Assembly: GCA_014607495.2 (NCBI GenBank)
Contig: CP053159.1
Coordinates: 10,671,501 to 10,735,500 of the forward strand
Direction: 5' to 3'
Source: Carposina sasakii
Taxonomy: Eukaryota > Arthropoda > Insecta > Lepidoptera > Carposinidae
DNA: 64,000 nucleotides
Positions 37,181-47,454 of this stretch are shown here, piece by piece (the stretch's first letter is position 1; each line of letters opens with the position of its first letter). The notes below the pieces were generated by a model. That model saw nothing but the letters and a program-made list of their open reading frames with translations, ran no database searches and was not told the origin of the DNA. A program made the position numbers and the translations under genes.

Positions 37181-37663
37181 TTATTATTTACGGCAATCAA
37201 AAGCTCGGTTCATGTCTCATATTTTGAATTTCTCAAGGGAGTCAAACCCTGTCAAACGAGTAAGAGTACTTCCTATTGACGTAGCCTTCTGCAATAAGTC
37301 ATTCTTTTGATCCCGAAAGAATGATCTTAAATATATTGAGTGCGAGATCGGGTTAGGTATTCCGAATATTACGAGTATTTTACGGGTCCGTGTATTTTTT
37401 TAAACGGAACCCTTCTGTCCCTCTGTACTTTCTGTCACAGCCAATGTGCTCCGAATCTACTGGACCAAATCAGGTGAAATTTGGTAGGTTAGTGTAATGC
37501 TGTGACCCAAACATAGATGTAGGTACTTATAGGTAAAGTTATTAATATTTTTTGAAAATAGTAATGATCACTTTTGGGGGGAAAATCATGAATACAAATT
37601 ATAGTTGGTTAATTTTAGATAAGAATTATTGGCATTGTACTATGTGTACGGAACCTATAAAAT

Positions 37664-37960
37664 CACCTGCAACGGTATGATGAATTTGGTGAGAGCTAGA
37701 GAGATGTCTCACTTTTTAACGTCAAATCCACTAGACAAGACGTGTTTCTACTTGATGTGTAAAAAGGGATTGCAAAGCACTTCTATCAGCCCTTATTCCT
37801 TCAGTCCGGGCTCGAGAACGAGTGTCTATTATATTCTTAAGTCTATTTTTTACATGCAAAGTACATCCACTTAGTTTATCTAGTTATTATTAGCTCTGTG
37901 AATTTGACGTTTAAAAGTGAGACATCTCGCTCTCACCAAATTCATCATACGGGTGCTGAT
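37664..37960. mobile_element. Hairpin MITE with ~60-bp inverted arms
   Basis: The left arm (37664-37730: 'gtatgatgaatttggtgaga', 'gatgtctcactttttaacgt') recurs inverted at 37905-37960 ('acgtttaaaagtgagacatc', 'tctcaccaaattcatcatac'). The target duplication is not clear. No transposase. Confidence 0.6.
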
Positions 37961-38224
37961 TACAAAAATTACTGCATAACATTTTGTCTCATAAAAATAC
38001 ACAATACATGAATCCTAAAAAGATCACAAGCTTGTGCCTTTTGGCCCTCGCGGCAATATTCTTTACATTTCTGTTTCCATAATACTTACCTTCACTTTAT
38101 TATGTAATATTTGTATATAGGTATTATTACACTTTCTCGCTCCAATCAGGTTAATTGGTACCAAATAATGATCAATCGCAAAATGAGCCAGATCCTGTAA
38201 GCTTATTATTTTAAATTCAGGGAC

Positions 38225-38370
38225 ATTCTCTCAGGCGATAAGGTAGCCACTTGTCACAAATATTTTACCTACATCTGACCCTATGCTAAACGTGGCTGTG
38301 GGATTTTCTTCACGATCCTGCAGTTTTGCTACCCCATTTTCAGAAACACAGCCGTGTGCATGTACCTATA
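38225..38370 (-). repeat. Inverted copy of the 'acacggctgtg' repeat
   Basis: Plus-strand 'aacgtggctgtgggattttc', 'gatcctgcagttttgctacc' and 'gaaacacagccgtgtgcatg' are the complement of 28845-29042. Confidence 0.55.
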
Positions 38371-38715
38371 TTTATGGTGATAGCTACACTACTACTAGCC
38401 GTGTTTGATTTGTCGCACTTTTACTACTAATAGTGGGACGGATTAAACCTTTTTTCCGTTCTGTCACCCTAGGGGGACAAAAAGGGTAAAAACTCGGAAT
38501 ATTCCAATTCTTATCTGACAAACAGGTCATAACCACAGACTAGGTATACCGTAGCATATAGCATTAGGTACTTAGTATACTTACGGAAATACTATATTCC
38601 GTCAAAGATCTTTCCGCTGCCAAATATGGCACACCTACTATTTAAAGGGAACAAATATGACTATCTGAGCTTATATTTGTAAGTAGGTAAGTATACCAAT
38701 AGAACCAATGGACGG

Positions 38716-38898
38716 TGGAGTAAGCGGGTTCTCGAATGGAGACGGTGCCTCGGCAAGCGTAGTCTTGGACGTCCTTCGGCCAGATGGACCGAAGACTTAA
38801 AGAGGGCGGCTGGTAGGTAATGGCAAAAACGGGAGATCGACCCGGGTGTGCATGCTCTAGGGAAGGCCTACGTCCAGCCGTGGACTGCAATAGGCTGA
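38716..38898 (+). pseudogene. RTE-type LINE: degraded C-terminus of reverse transcriptase ORF
   Basis: The frame reads WSKRVLEWR, GKRSLGRPSARWTEDLKRAAG, a stop (taa, 38818-38820), then WQKREIDPG, ALGKAYVQPWTAIG and the natural stop TGA. GRP-RW-DD-..AG and the EAYVQQWT-IG ending are typical of lepidopteran RTE-clade LINE polyproteins. Only the last about 60 codons remain and one internal stop breaks them. It explains why so many repeats here end in 'tggactgcaataggctga'. Confidence 0.7.
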
Positions 38899-39057
38899 CG
38901 AGAAGAATACACTAGTAGAAGGTGGGTGAGGAGAGAAATTCTCTCATGTTGATCTTCATGCAGGCTCTAAAGTACCGGGAGAAAGCAACGACGGCGTCAC
39001 TTTAACTTTTTCGTTTACTGTCGTTATAAAGATGTCCGATATAAATTTGACAACCGA

Positions 39058-39185
39058 TTGGAGTAGTTGGTAGTGACCCTGACCGCCATAGGTCCTGGGT
39101 TCGAATCCCGGTAGGTGCAAACATTGATACGATGAACATCGATCTTTGTTTCCGAGTCATGGATGTTTCTTTGCTTACTTATATA
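39058..39185 (+). repeat. tRNA-derived SINE
   Basis: 'gagtagttggtagtgaccct' (A-box-like) and 'cctgggttcgaatcccggta' (B box) are followed by 'gatgaacatcgatctttgtt' and 'ccgagtcatggatgtttctt'. Same family as 17395-17580 (inverted) and 25940-26110. Confidence 0.6.
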
Positions 39186-39190
39186 TGTAT

Positions 39191-39594
39191 TTATACAGGG
39201 TGTGGGTAACAGCCAGGTAAATACTTAAATGCTGAATAAAAGTACCATTGTGTTGAGTTACACGACAGGAAATGTATTTTTGATTTGATTATCAGTAATC
39301 TTTGCTCTCCGCGCCAATTGTGTCGGGAGATTCTGTGAGTAATTAAATGGGCTTATTGGTTATTGTGTGACACATTTCTGTTTTTTTGGATCACTTGTGG
39401 CTCTCCATTAGGGTTGATCAGTTATTTGAACTTTTTGAGGGCAACTTTTTTTTTTGAAAATCATATTTTAGAATTTTTTTATTTTTTAGTGATTATTTAA
39501 GGCCTAATTAAATGAAGTAAACTATTTTATTCCTAAAAATATGAAAAAAGTCGGAAAATTTTTGTAATTTTCCTGTGAAAATATTCAGTGTTTT
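39191..39594 (+). repeat. Dispersed repeat copy interrupted by the BEL element
   Basis: 'cagggtgtgggtaacagcca' and following blocks match 27116-27335. The BEL/Pao element is inserted at its distal end. Confidence 0.4.
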
Positions 39595-39599
39595 CCTGA

Positions 39600-39828
39600 T
39601 GTCGGCGCACGACACTAGTGGCGCCATCTAGACGAAGATCAAGGAAACCACGTTGAAAGAAGCCGGTGAAAGAATCCTCTACACATCACTGCTAACCGTA
39701 GACGCAACGCTATTTAAATTGAAACAAATATTGTATTTTATTAAGTAAATCGTCGATATATTATATAAATTCGTTTTTATTAATAAAAATAAGGAAGGAG
39801 AAGACCCGAAGATCCCCGTTCCCTAACA
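39600..39828 (+). repeat. BEL/Pao 5' LTR
   Basis: Begins TGTCGGCGCAC and ends CCCTAACA. It contains 'atatattatataaatt' (TATA-like) and AATAAA (39782-39787), so promoter and poly(A) signals are both within the LTR. Confidence 0.93.
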
Positions 39829-40072
39829 AAATGATCACTTCGAGCCGAATATTCGCAGCAGGAAAAACCGTTAGCACCTGAAGTCGTATGGAATTCGTCA
39901 AAAATCGCCAAGAAACAGTGAAACGGTCAGGTCTTTGATCCCGTCTACTCCCATCCTATTCGAATTGTGTTAAAACAGTGTTTTTGTATTCCAGAAGTCG
40001 TGATTGTGCAATTTAAGCCGTTACTACATAAAATCGTAAGTACCTTATTTTACTTAAACGTAGGCCTTCAAA

Positions 40073-43000
40073 ATGGGTGGTGAAGATAACGTTTTAGGAG
40101 TGCCTGTAGCTGGTCCCTCAGTTTCTCCTACGAGAAGAAAGGCGACTGACCTTGCTGAGCTAAAAAAGCAGCGAGGAAATTTAAAAAGCAGAGTAACTCA
40201 TTTTAAAAAGTACTTAGATAATTTTAAAAGCTGTAATCCTTCGCAGTTACAAATTAAAGAAATAAAATTTAGAATGCAAGCTGCTAGTGACCATTATAAA
40301 CTTTTTAATGAACTTGAAGGTCAAATTGAACTTTATTCTCCTGATTCGGAAGTTTTAATCAACCAGGAATACGTAGAAAATTTCGAGTTAATGTATTTTA
40401 GTGTCTTAGCAACTGCAGAAAGTATAATTGAAGGTCAACAGACTGGTGATTTGAATTGTAACCGTCATATTTCTCGTACTAATGTCAAGCTACCTGATAT
40501 AAAACTGCCTTCATTTGATGGATCATTTGACCACTGGCTGGAATATAAGAATTCATATCTTACCATGATCCACAAACGTTCAGATTTAGACGAAATTCAG
40601 AAGTTCCATTACCTGCGTTCTTCTCTCAGTGGAAGTGCACTACAGGTGATCAGTGCATTTGAGTTCACAGCTAGTAATTATATTAATGCGTGGGAGTTAT
40701 TACAGAATCGGTTTCATAACCCTAGACTTCTGATACACAATCATTTAAAATCGTTATTTTCAATTCCAACTTTGAAACAAGAATCCCAATTTCAAATTCG
40801 TAAATTAATAGACACTGTTTTAAGAAACCTGAGAGCTCTTAAGACTTTAAACGAACCCACCGATTCATGGGATACAATTATTATCTATTTAATTGTTTCA
40901 AGGTTGGATTGTTCCACTGAACGTGAGTGGGAGGATAAAAAGAGCTCTATACTTACTAATCCAGATCAAAAGTTGGTGTTGGATGATTTGCTTTTATTTC
41001 TTAAAAATAAAGCGGACATGTTGGACATGATAAACGCAAGTCATAATAATAATAAAATGCAAAATAAGCCAAATAACTTTAGTGAGAACAAACCATATCA
41101 GAATAAGTCTAATTCGCATATACAAAGTTATGTCACAACAAATAGTTCCACTATGAAAGGCAAGTTGTCTAACAGTAACAAACGTGTTCCAATTGCTTAT
41201 GTGTGCCCTTCATGTAAAGGAAATCATGCTCTTTATTCGTGTTATAATTTCTTAAATTTATCCGTACGGGATAGGTTAACCTTTGTAGATGAAAAAGGGT
41301 TATGTCACAATTGTTTACGCTCCGGTCATTCATTGATTGAATGTTTATTCGGTCCGTGCAAGCAGTGTCAAAATAAACATAATACTTTGTTACACTCAAA
41401 TAACTCGCTAATGCGTAATGAGCCCGCGGAGACAAATGTCGCCGGCCCGTCTACTGCGCTTCATACCATGTCGACTATCCACCAAAGTAATAATAATCTT
41501 TCAATGCGTATGCCCGTGCTGCAGCCGGTGTTATTGTCCACAGCTTTAGTCGAGATAGTTGACAGCGATAAACGTATATATTCAGCCCGAGCGCTGTTAG
41601 ATAATGGCAGTCAACATAGTTTCATTTCAGATAAATTACGTAAGAAATTAAACGTACCCTATATACAGTCCACTATTCATATTTCTGGCGTTGCACAGTC
41701 TGTAACGCAATCTAATCAGTCGTGTGAAATTATTATACGTTCTAAGTTAAACGATTACAGTTCAAAGGTTAAATGTTTTGTCTTGCAGCGCATAACGTCC
41801 AGTTTGCCCTCGACAACCATAAATACCGATCTTATACGTATACCGAATAATATCCAATTAGCAGATCCCACTTATTGTGTTCCGTCAGAAATAGATTTAC
41901 TGATAGGTGCAGATCTCTTTTGGGAGATTTTAAACGAAGACAAAATTCGATTAATAAACGGGCCATACCTTCAAAACTCAAAGCTAGGTTGGTTGTTGTC
42001 TGGACCTTTATATACGAGTATAAACGATTTAAACGATAAAATTCATATTCATTGTAATTTTAGTCAGTCTATACAACAGCAACTACAACGGTTTTGGGAA
42101 ATAGAAAATGTGTGCCAGTCACATAACAATTTATCTCGTGATGAAAGGTTATGTGAGGAGTTATTTACTCAAACCACTAAACGTAATCCTGAGGGTAGGT
42201 TTTCGGTACTTATACCTCTAAAAGAATCACCCGAAGTGTTGGGCGATTCTTATAACCTAGCAAAAAATAGGTTTATTTCACTCGAGCGTAAGCTGGAACG
42301 TTCTCCAGTATATAAACGTATGTATTGTGACTTTATGAAAGAGTACGAGTCTCTGGGTCATATGACACGTATAGAAAAAGTAGATAAACCTAATTATTTT
42401 TTACCGCACCACGGTGTGTTTAGGGAAGATAGAATAACTACTAAGTTGCGCGTAGTTTTCAACGGTAGTGCTGCCACTACATCTGGAAAATCGATAAACG
42501 ATATTCAACTGCCAGGCCCTGCTCTTCAGAATGATATATTTTCTATACTTTTGAGATTTAGACAATATAAATTTGTAGCATGTGCTGATGTGGAGAAAAT
42601 GTTCCGCCAAGTTTTGATACAACCTAATCAAAGGGCGTTGCAGCTGATACTTTGGCGTGAGTCACCTACCGACCCAATAGGTACTTACCAACTCAACACA
42701 ATAACGTACGGAACTGCATCGGCTCCATACCTAAGTATGCGCTGTATACGGCAGCTTGCGTTAGACTGTGGCGATGACGTCATAAAGCAATTAATTTTTG
42801 AAGATTTTTTCGTCGATGATCTCATTACGGGAAGTGATGATCATCAGTATTTATTGTCCTTATGTGAGAAAATATCGAAAGTTCTACAGGCTGGTTGTTT
42901 TCCACTTCGTAAGTGGACATTTAATTCAAAAATAGATGAAACAGCATCCGCTGGTTTATTTGTAGATGAACATACGCAAAACAAAACGCTAGGTATAGGT

Positions 43001-45529
43001 TGGCATAACAATAGTGATAATTTATACTATACTTCTAAAATCGATGATTATAATTACAACACGTCAAAATTAACTAAACGGATAATGTTGTCAATAATAT
43101 CACAGATATACGATCCGCTTGGTTTGCTTTCCCCAGTTGTAATTTTACCTAAAATAATGTTACAAAAGTTGTGGCTAAGCAAGCTCGATTGGGACGATCC
43201 TGTATCATCATCAGATGTTACATTATTGTGGCGCAGCTTTGTAGAATCCTTAAATTATTTAAATACATTAAAAATTCCTCGTCATGTAATTAGCGATTAT
43301 GTACAAAACATAGAATTACATGTCTTTTGTGATGCGTCACAAAGCGCATATGGTGCGTGCGCCTATGTACGTTCATATAATCAGAATTCGGAAGTGCATG
43401 TAAAACTTTTATGTGCAAAAAGCAGAGTTTCACCGTTAAAAACCATAAGTATACCACGTCTAGAACTTTGCGGTGCACTCTTAGGCGCTAAACTGTATAA
43501 AAAGATAATGGATTCGTTAAGGTTAAAATTTACTAAAGTCCACTTCTGGACAGATTCCACTATTGTTATCGGCTGGGTAAGCATGTCACCTCACTTATTA
43601 ACAACGTTTGTTCAAAATCGTGTAACGGAAATAAACGAATTAACAGGAAACTCCACCTGGTTACATGTCGCGAGCAAGGATAATCCAGCTGATTTGCTAT
43701 CTAGAGGACTAAAACTGGATTCGCTAATTAGTTGCGACTTGTGGTGGAACGGTCCACCTTATATGCGTAGCGATAATAATAATGTTTTTTCTAGTAATAC
43801 AATTAATAATGATTTAGTACATATTGATTTGCCAGAGTTGAAATCTCAATCGCATAATAATTTTATTCATTGTTCTTCTCCATGTTATATTATAAACTTT
43901 TATAAATATTCCTCATTTACTAAACTGATAAGGGTATGGGCTTTTGTATTGCGATTCATTAAAAATATACGAACACGTTATAGTTATCGCCAAGGTACTC
44001 GTCTGCCATTGTCTTCGCCGTCGGTCGAACAGATGGCCCAGCAACAAGCCGGTTTCTTATCAGTAAGTGAGTTGAATGAATCCCAAAGCTTGCTAATTAA
44101 AATTGCGCAGCGACAATCGTTCCCTGATCTATACGAATGTTTACTAAATAAACTTCCTATTCATAAATTAGCTAAAGAAATGAACTGTATATCTGGTTTA
44201 AATGTATTCTTAGACGATCAGAACGTTATCCGAGTAGGTGGTAGACTTGGTAACTGTACGAGTTTTAACTATGATAAGAAACATCCAATTTTACTATCCT
44301 GTAAACATCAATTATCGGTTTTATTAGTCAGGTACGAACATATACGTTTATTACATGCTGGTCCTCAACTCGTACTATCTAGTATGCGTGAAATTTGGTG
44401 GATATTGCGGGCTAGGAATCTGGTTAGGAAAATAATAAATGAATGCGTAACGTGTAAGCGATTGAAAGGTACCACATTGAAACCGATTATGGGAAACCTA
44501 CCTCCTGAACGATTGGAACCTGGATTTCCGTTTATAAGGACAGGTGTGGATTATGCCGGACCAATAATGATTTTAAACAAAAAAGGCAGAGGCGCCCGCT
44601 TTATAAAAGGTTACATTTGTCTTTTTGTTTGCTTTCTTACTCGCGCCGTTCATTTGGAGCTTGTCACCAGTCTGTCTACTGAAGATTATATTTTAGCACT
44701 TAAACGTTTTATTAGTAGACGAGGTAAACCTAACGCCATCTATTCCGATAATGGAAAAAACTTTGTTGGTGCAGCTAAGGATATTTCATCCTTTCTATTA
44801 ATAAATAAAGTTCAAATCAGTCAATATGCTGCCAATGACAGCATAGAATTTCATTTCATACCACCATATTCACCCCATTTTGGAGGGCTATGGGAAAGTG
44901 GGATAAGGTCATGTAAATATCACCTTAGACGTATTATAGGCAATGCACACTTAACGTATGAGGAGCTCAGCACTGTTTTAACACAAATTGAAGCTGTTCT
45001 CAATTCCCGTCCATTGTCACCCTTATCCACTGATCCTTCTGACTTTAATCCCCTGACTCCTGGTCATTTCCTCATAGGCCGACCGTTAACTGCTCCGACG
45101 GTCGATGATGTGACGACTCAACCAGCTTCGCGACTCAACCGCTACCTACGTATCGAGCAACTTCGGCAGCAGTTCTGGAAGAGATGGTCGCGAGAATATG
45201 TATCGGAGCTTCAGCAAAGAACTAAGTGGAAATCTCACCATGATGACATTACCTTGGAAAGCTTAGTTCTGATCAAAGACGACAACTTACCGCCGCTTAA
45301 GTGGAAAATGGGACGAGTTATTAAAGTATATCCTGGTTCTGACGGAGTCTCAAGAGTAGCTGATATACGTACAGCAAATGGAGTCACAAAGAGATCTTTT
45401 TCAAAGATTTGTCCATTACCAATGCCAACGGGATACGCTCTTCAACCTGATACATCATCATCATCGTTGAAAGCTGGAGCTTCCAAGGCCGGGGGTATGT
45501 CGGCGCACGACACTAGTGGCGCCATCTAG
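40073..45529 (+). CDS. BEL/Pao gag-pol polyprotein
   Basis: 1818-residue polyprotein of a retrotransposon. Order: Gag-like region with LPSFDGSFDHWLEY (DUF1759, about 140-290); two zinc knuckles, CPSCKGNH.. (about 377) and CHNCLRSGHSLIEC (about 411); aspartic protease with LLDNGSQHSF (active D510); reverse transcriptase with D839 (ADVEKMF) and the FVDD catalytic pair D915/D916; RNase H with FCDAS (D1087); integrase with an HHCC zinc finger (H1428..C1458, C1461) and catalytic D1493, D1559 and E1608 (VDYAG, SDNG, LWESG); C-terminal DUF5641-like end. All catalytic residues are intact. The last 10 codons and the stop lie inside the 3' LTR. The ATG is in frame and 244 bp after the 5' LTR. Confidence 0.97.
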   Translation: MGGEDNVLGVPVAGPSVSPTRRKATDLAELKKQRGNLKSRVTHFKKYLDNFKSCNPSQLQIKEIKFRMQAASDHYKLFNELEGQIELYSPDSEVLINQEYVENFELMYFSVLATAESIIEGQQTGDLNCNRHISRTNVKLPDIKLPSFDGSFDHWLEYKNSYLTMIHKRSDLDEIQKFHYLRSSLSGSALQVISAFEFTASNYINAWELLQNRFHNPRLLIHNHLKSLFSIPTLKQESQFQIRKLIDTVLRNLRALKTLNEPTDSWDTIIIYLIVSRLDCSTEREWEDKKSSILTNPDQKLVLDDLLLFLKNKADMLDMINASHNNNKMQNKPNNFSENKPYQNKSNSHIQSYVTTNSSTMKGKLSNSNKRVPIAYVCPSCKGNHALYSCYNFLNLSVRDRLTFVDEKGLCHNCLRSGHSLIECLFGPCKQCQNKHNTLLHSNNSLMRNEPAETNVAGPSTALHTMSTIHQSNNNLSMRMPVLQPVLLSTALVEIVDSDKRIYSARALLDNGSQHSFISDKLRKKLNVPYIQSTIHISGVAQSVTQSNQSCEIIIRSKLNDYSSKVKCFVLQRITSSLPSTTINTDLIRIPNNIQLADPTYCVPSEIDLLIGADLFWEILNEDKIRLINGPYLQNSKLGWLLSGPLYTSINDLNDKIHIHCNFSQSIQQQLQRFWEIENVCQSHNNLSRDERLCEELFTQTTKRNPEGRFSVLIPLKESPEVLGDSYNLAKNRFISLERKLERSPVYKRMYCDFMKEYESLGHMTRIEKVDKPNYFLPHHGVFREDRITTKLRVVFNGSAATTSGKSINDIQLPGPALQNDIFSILLRFRQYKFVACADVEKMFRQVLIQPNQRALQLILWRESPTDPIGTYQLNTITYGTASAPYLSMRCIRQLALDCGDDVIKQLIFEDFFVDDLITGSDDHQYLLSLCEKISKVLQAGCFPLRKWTFNSKIDETASAGLFVDEHTQNKTLGIGWHNNSDNLYYTSKIDDYNYNTSKLTKRIMLSIISQIYDPLGLLSPVVILPKIMLQKLWLSKLDWDDPVSSSDVTLLWRSFVESLNYLNTLKIPRHVISDYVQNIELHVFCDASQSAYGACAYVRSYNQNSEVHVKLLCAKSRVSPLKTISIPRLELCGALLGAKLYKKIMDSLRLKFTKVHFWTDSTIVIGWVSMSPHLLTTFVQNRVTEINELTGNSTWLHVASKDNPADLLSRGLKLDSLISCDLWWNGPPYMRSDNNNVFSSNTINNDLVHIDLPELKSQSHNNFIHCSSPCYIINFYKYSSFTKLIRVWAFVLRFIKNIRTRYSYRQGTRLPLSSPSVEQMAQQQAGFLSVSELNESQSLLIKIAQRQSFPDLYECLLNKLPIHKLAKEMNCISGLNVFLDDQNVIRVGGRLGNCTSFNYDKKHPILLSCKHQLSVLLVRYEHIRLLHAGPQLVLSSMREIWWILRARNLVRKIINECVTCKRLKGTTLKPIMGNLPPERLEPGFPFIRTGVDYAGPIMILNKKGRGARFIKGYICLFVCFLTRAVHLELVTSLSTEDYILALKRFISRRGKPNAIYSDNGKNFVGAAKDISSFLLINKVQISQYAANDSIEFHFIPPYSPHFGGLWESGIRSCKYHLRRIIGNAHLTYEELSTVLTQIEAVLNSRPLSPLSTDPSDFNPLTPGHFLIGRPLTAPTVDDVTTQPASRLNRYLRIEQLRQQFWKRWSREYVSELQQRTKWKSHHDDITLESLVLIKDDNLPPLKWKMGRVIKVYPGSDGVSRVADIRTANGVTKRSFSKICPLPMPTGYALQPDTSSSSLKAGASKAGGMSAHDTSGAI

Positions 45530-45726
45530 ACGAAGATCAAGGAAACCACGTTGAAAGAAGCCGGTGAAAGAATCCTCTACACATCACTGCTAACCGTAGA
45601 CGCAACGCTATTTAAATTGAAACAAATATTGTATTTTATTAAGTAAATCGTCGATATATTATATAAATTCGTTTTTATTAATAAAAATAAGGAAGGAGAA
45701 GACCCGAAGATCCCCGTTCCCTAACA
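45498..45726 (+). repeat. BEL/Pao 3' LTR
   Basis: Same 229-bp sequence as the 5' LTR, with no mismatch seen. It holds the polyprotein stop codon (45527-45529) and AATAAA at 45680-45685. Confidence 0.93.
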
Positions 45727-45819
45727 CCTGATCAGAGTCATGGTCTGAAGTCATGGTACGAGTATCAATATTTGCCCGGCTGTCACAACGACTCAAGACC
45801 ATAGTGATCTTATATCTAT

Positions 45820-45900
45820 CTATCTATACAGCCTCTTACACCCACTGATGAGTATAGGCCTCTTCTTCCCTATGCCACCTTTCTCTTGTGATTTAGTGAT
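45820..45900. repeat. LINE-tail fragment
   Basis: 'cacccactgatgagtatagg' and 'cctcttcttccctatgccac' are an inverted form of the common 'cccagcagtggg' type LINE/SINE 3' block. Confidence 0.35.
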
Positions 45901-46014
45901 CTTATCTTAGATCTGTGCCCAAAATTGAACGTGGTACTCGTATAAGTAATATAGTTTTGTGTGAAGACAGTCAAGTTGTACGACCTACCAGTCGAAACAT
46001 AACTTTTTGTTTAA

Positions 46015-47122
46015 GGGGGGAGCCTGCTTTAGAGGCTTCAAAAAATCGTTTTTTTTTTTTGCATAAATGTCTTCCCAAACTATCCAAGAATGTGTCCCTA
46101 AAATTTCAGACGCAAATTCGAAATATTTTCGGAGTTACAGAACAAATAGTGAGCAAGCGTCGAGCAGGTATACGAGCGGCCGGATCGCTCGGAGCGCACG
46201 CGCTCCGCCCCTCGATACATTGTACGTATTATAATCCAAAGGGACTAACGGTCCTTCGAGACACTATTGACTCTTCGTAGAAGATTATGATAGAGCTATG
46301 GTAGGGATAAAAGTATGTATTATAACGGTATATATAAACTGGCTGCGTCGGTTTGAGCAAAACTACATTTAGCATTTAGGTTCAGTTTCGATTTGTCTTT
46401 CGGCACGTGAACATTTTGAAATCATGCAGAGCTATCCAAAAGTGCGCAAATCTTCAAGTGAACGTACTGGAAAGCCACGGAAGCGCAGATTCCACGGTAA
46501 TCAGTTTCAGATTAATGCGGTAAGTTCAAGAAAATTACGATTTTTTATATACGAAAACTTTGACGCACGATTTCTCGGTTTTTCATTTTACGATTTTTTT
46601 CTAATTGGCGGGAAAGATAGGGAAAAAACTAAACGTCCTATCGAAACAAGACAAAATGCATTATATTCGGAATTAAATTCTCTTCCAGTTGAACCTAAAA
46701 AACCTTAAGAAAGTTAAGATAAACCCACTTTTTAAACAATCTAAAGTGAATAAAAAATAATAAAAAAATGATTTTTTTTTTCAATTTGCGAAAAATTGTT
46801 GAATTTTTCACTTTTTGTTGAATTTTCTTGGTTTAACTAGAAGCTATACTATTGAAAAGTAAAAATTTTTTTGGGTTCTTTGTTTCAGATGGAAATTGCG
46901 ACCTGCACCTTTCCCGCCGCACGACAAATGCACACTCGAGACGCCTCGGCGAAATGCTTGTACCGGGCATAATATGACATATATCTTAATGAAAAAATTT
47001 GAGAAGACTGCTGAAATATATGACAATAAAACCTGAAAGTTTCGTTTCAATCGGATATTTCTTTCCTTCCCAAAAAAATCCTTGAAAAAATCGATTTTGT
47101 GAAGCCTCTAAAGCAGGCTCCC
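46015..47122. mobile_element. Non-autonomous TTAA-flanked transposon (piggyBac-like)
   Basis: Inverted termini GGGAGCCTGCTTTAGAGG... (23 bp shared; the left copy has three extra G) are flanked by TTAA at 46011-46014 and 47123-47126. TTAA target duplication is the hallmark of piggyBac. The 1108-bp body has no piggyBac transposase. It holds a possible two-exon small gene (46424-46972) and a GC-rich block (46150-46220). Confidence 0.7.
46424..46972 (+). CDS. Possible two-exon small gene inside the TTAA element
   Basis: Exon 1 (46424-46519) encodes MQSYPKVRKSSS and a basic KPRKRRFHGNQF motif, and ends in phase 0 at the donor GTAAGT. An acceptor (tttgtttcag) at 46888 opens 28 codons (46889-46972) to TAA, and AATAAA follows at 47025-47030. 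Joined, the product is about 59 residues. The RKRRFHGNQF-type start resembles the N-terminus of some insect mobile-element proteins (recalled, not verified), so this may be the remnant first and last exons of a transposase with the middle deleted. An unspliced frame runs to 46708. Coding status is uncertain. Confidence 0.35.
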
Positions 47123-47287
47123 TTAAGCTGTCTTAAAATTCTAAGGAACACTCAGTCGAGTATTTTCAAGGAAACATATACCGAAAAAGCGGAAACCATC
47201 AATGTAAAGTGGGAACAAAGTGCTCTCTTATTACGACATGTTATACGTTTTATATCCATTTACTATAATATCACTTACTTATACCTA

Positions 47288-47449
47288 CAGGTGTAACAAA
47301 AGGTGCATGTTAAATATTATCCACAAAGTTTTAGCAATCTAGAAAAATTAACGTGTTAAATTTTCGAATTTCAAATTTGTGGATTGGTTCTCCATTAGTG
47401 GGTTATCTTTATAGCATTTCGCTTAACATGCCTCTCCTGTTACACCCTG
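47288..47449. mobile_element. M1 hairpin MITE, internally deleted
   Basis: Ends CAGGTGTAACAAAAGGTGCA and 'catgcctctcctgttacacc...', with TA on both sides. 162 bp against about 262 in the full copy. Confidence 0.65.
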
Positions 47450-47454
47450 TATAA

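Larger units (their letters stand above)
39600..45726 (+). mobile_element. Full-length BEL/Pao LTR retrotransposon
   Basis: 6127-bp element: 229-bp LTRs (39600-39828 and 45498-45726) that start TG and end CA, one long gag-pol ORF, a short purine-rich tract (45485-45495) before the 3' LTR, and 5-bp target duplications CCTGA at 39595-39599 and 45727-45731. Read side by side, the two LTRs show no difference, so the insertion should be very recent. No primer-binding site beginning TGG is obvious right after the 5' LTR. No envelope-like ORF is present. Everything needed for retrotransposition except a clear PBS is visible. Confidence 0.95.

Noticed and set aside
43290..43584. Minus-strand frames inside the BEL polyprotein
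   Set aside because: Shadows of the strong plus-strand gag-pol ORF.
45915..46280. 121-codon plus-strand open frame
   Set aside because: Crosses the left boundary of the TTAA element, so it cannot be an old conserved gene.
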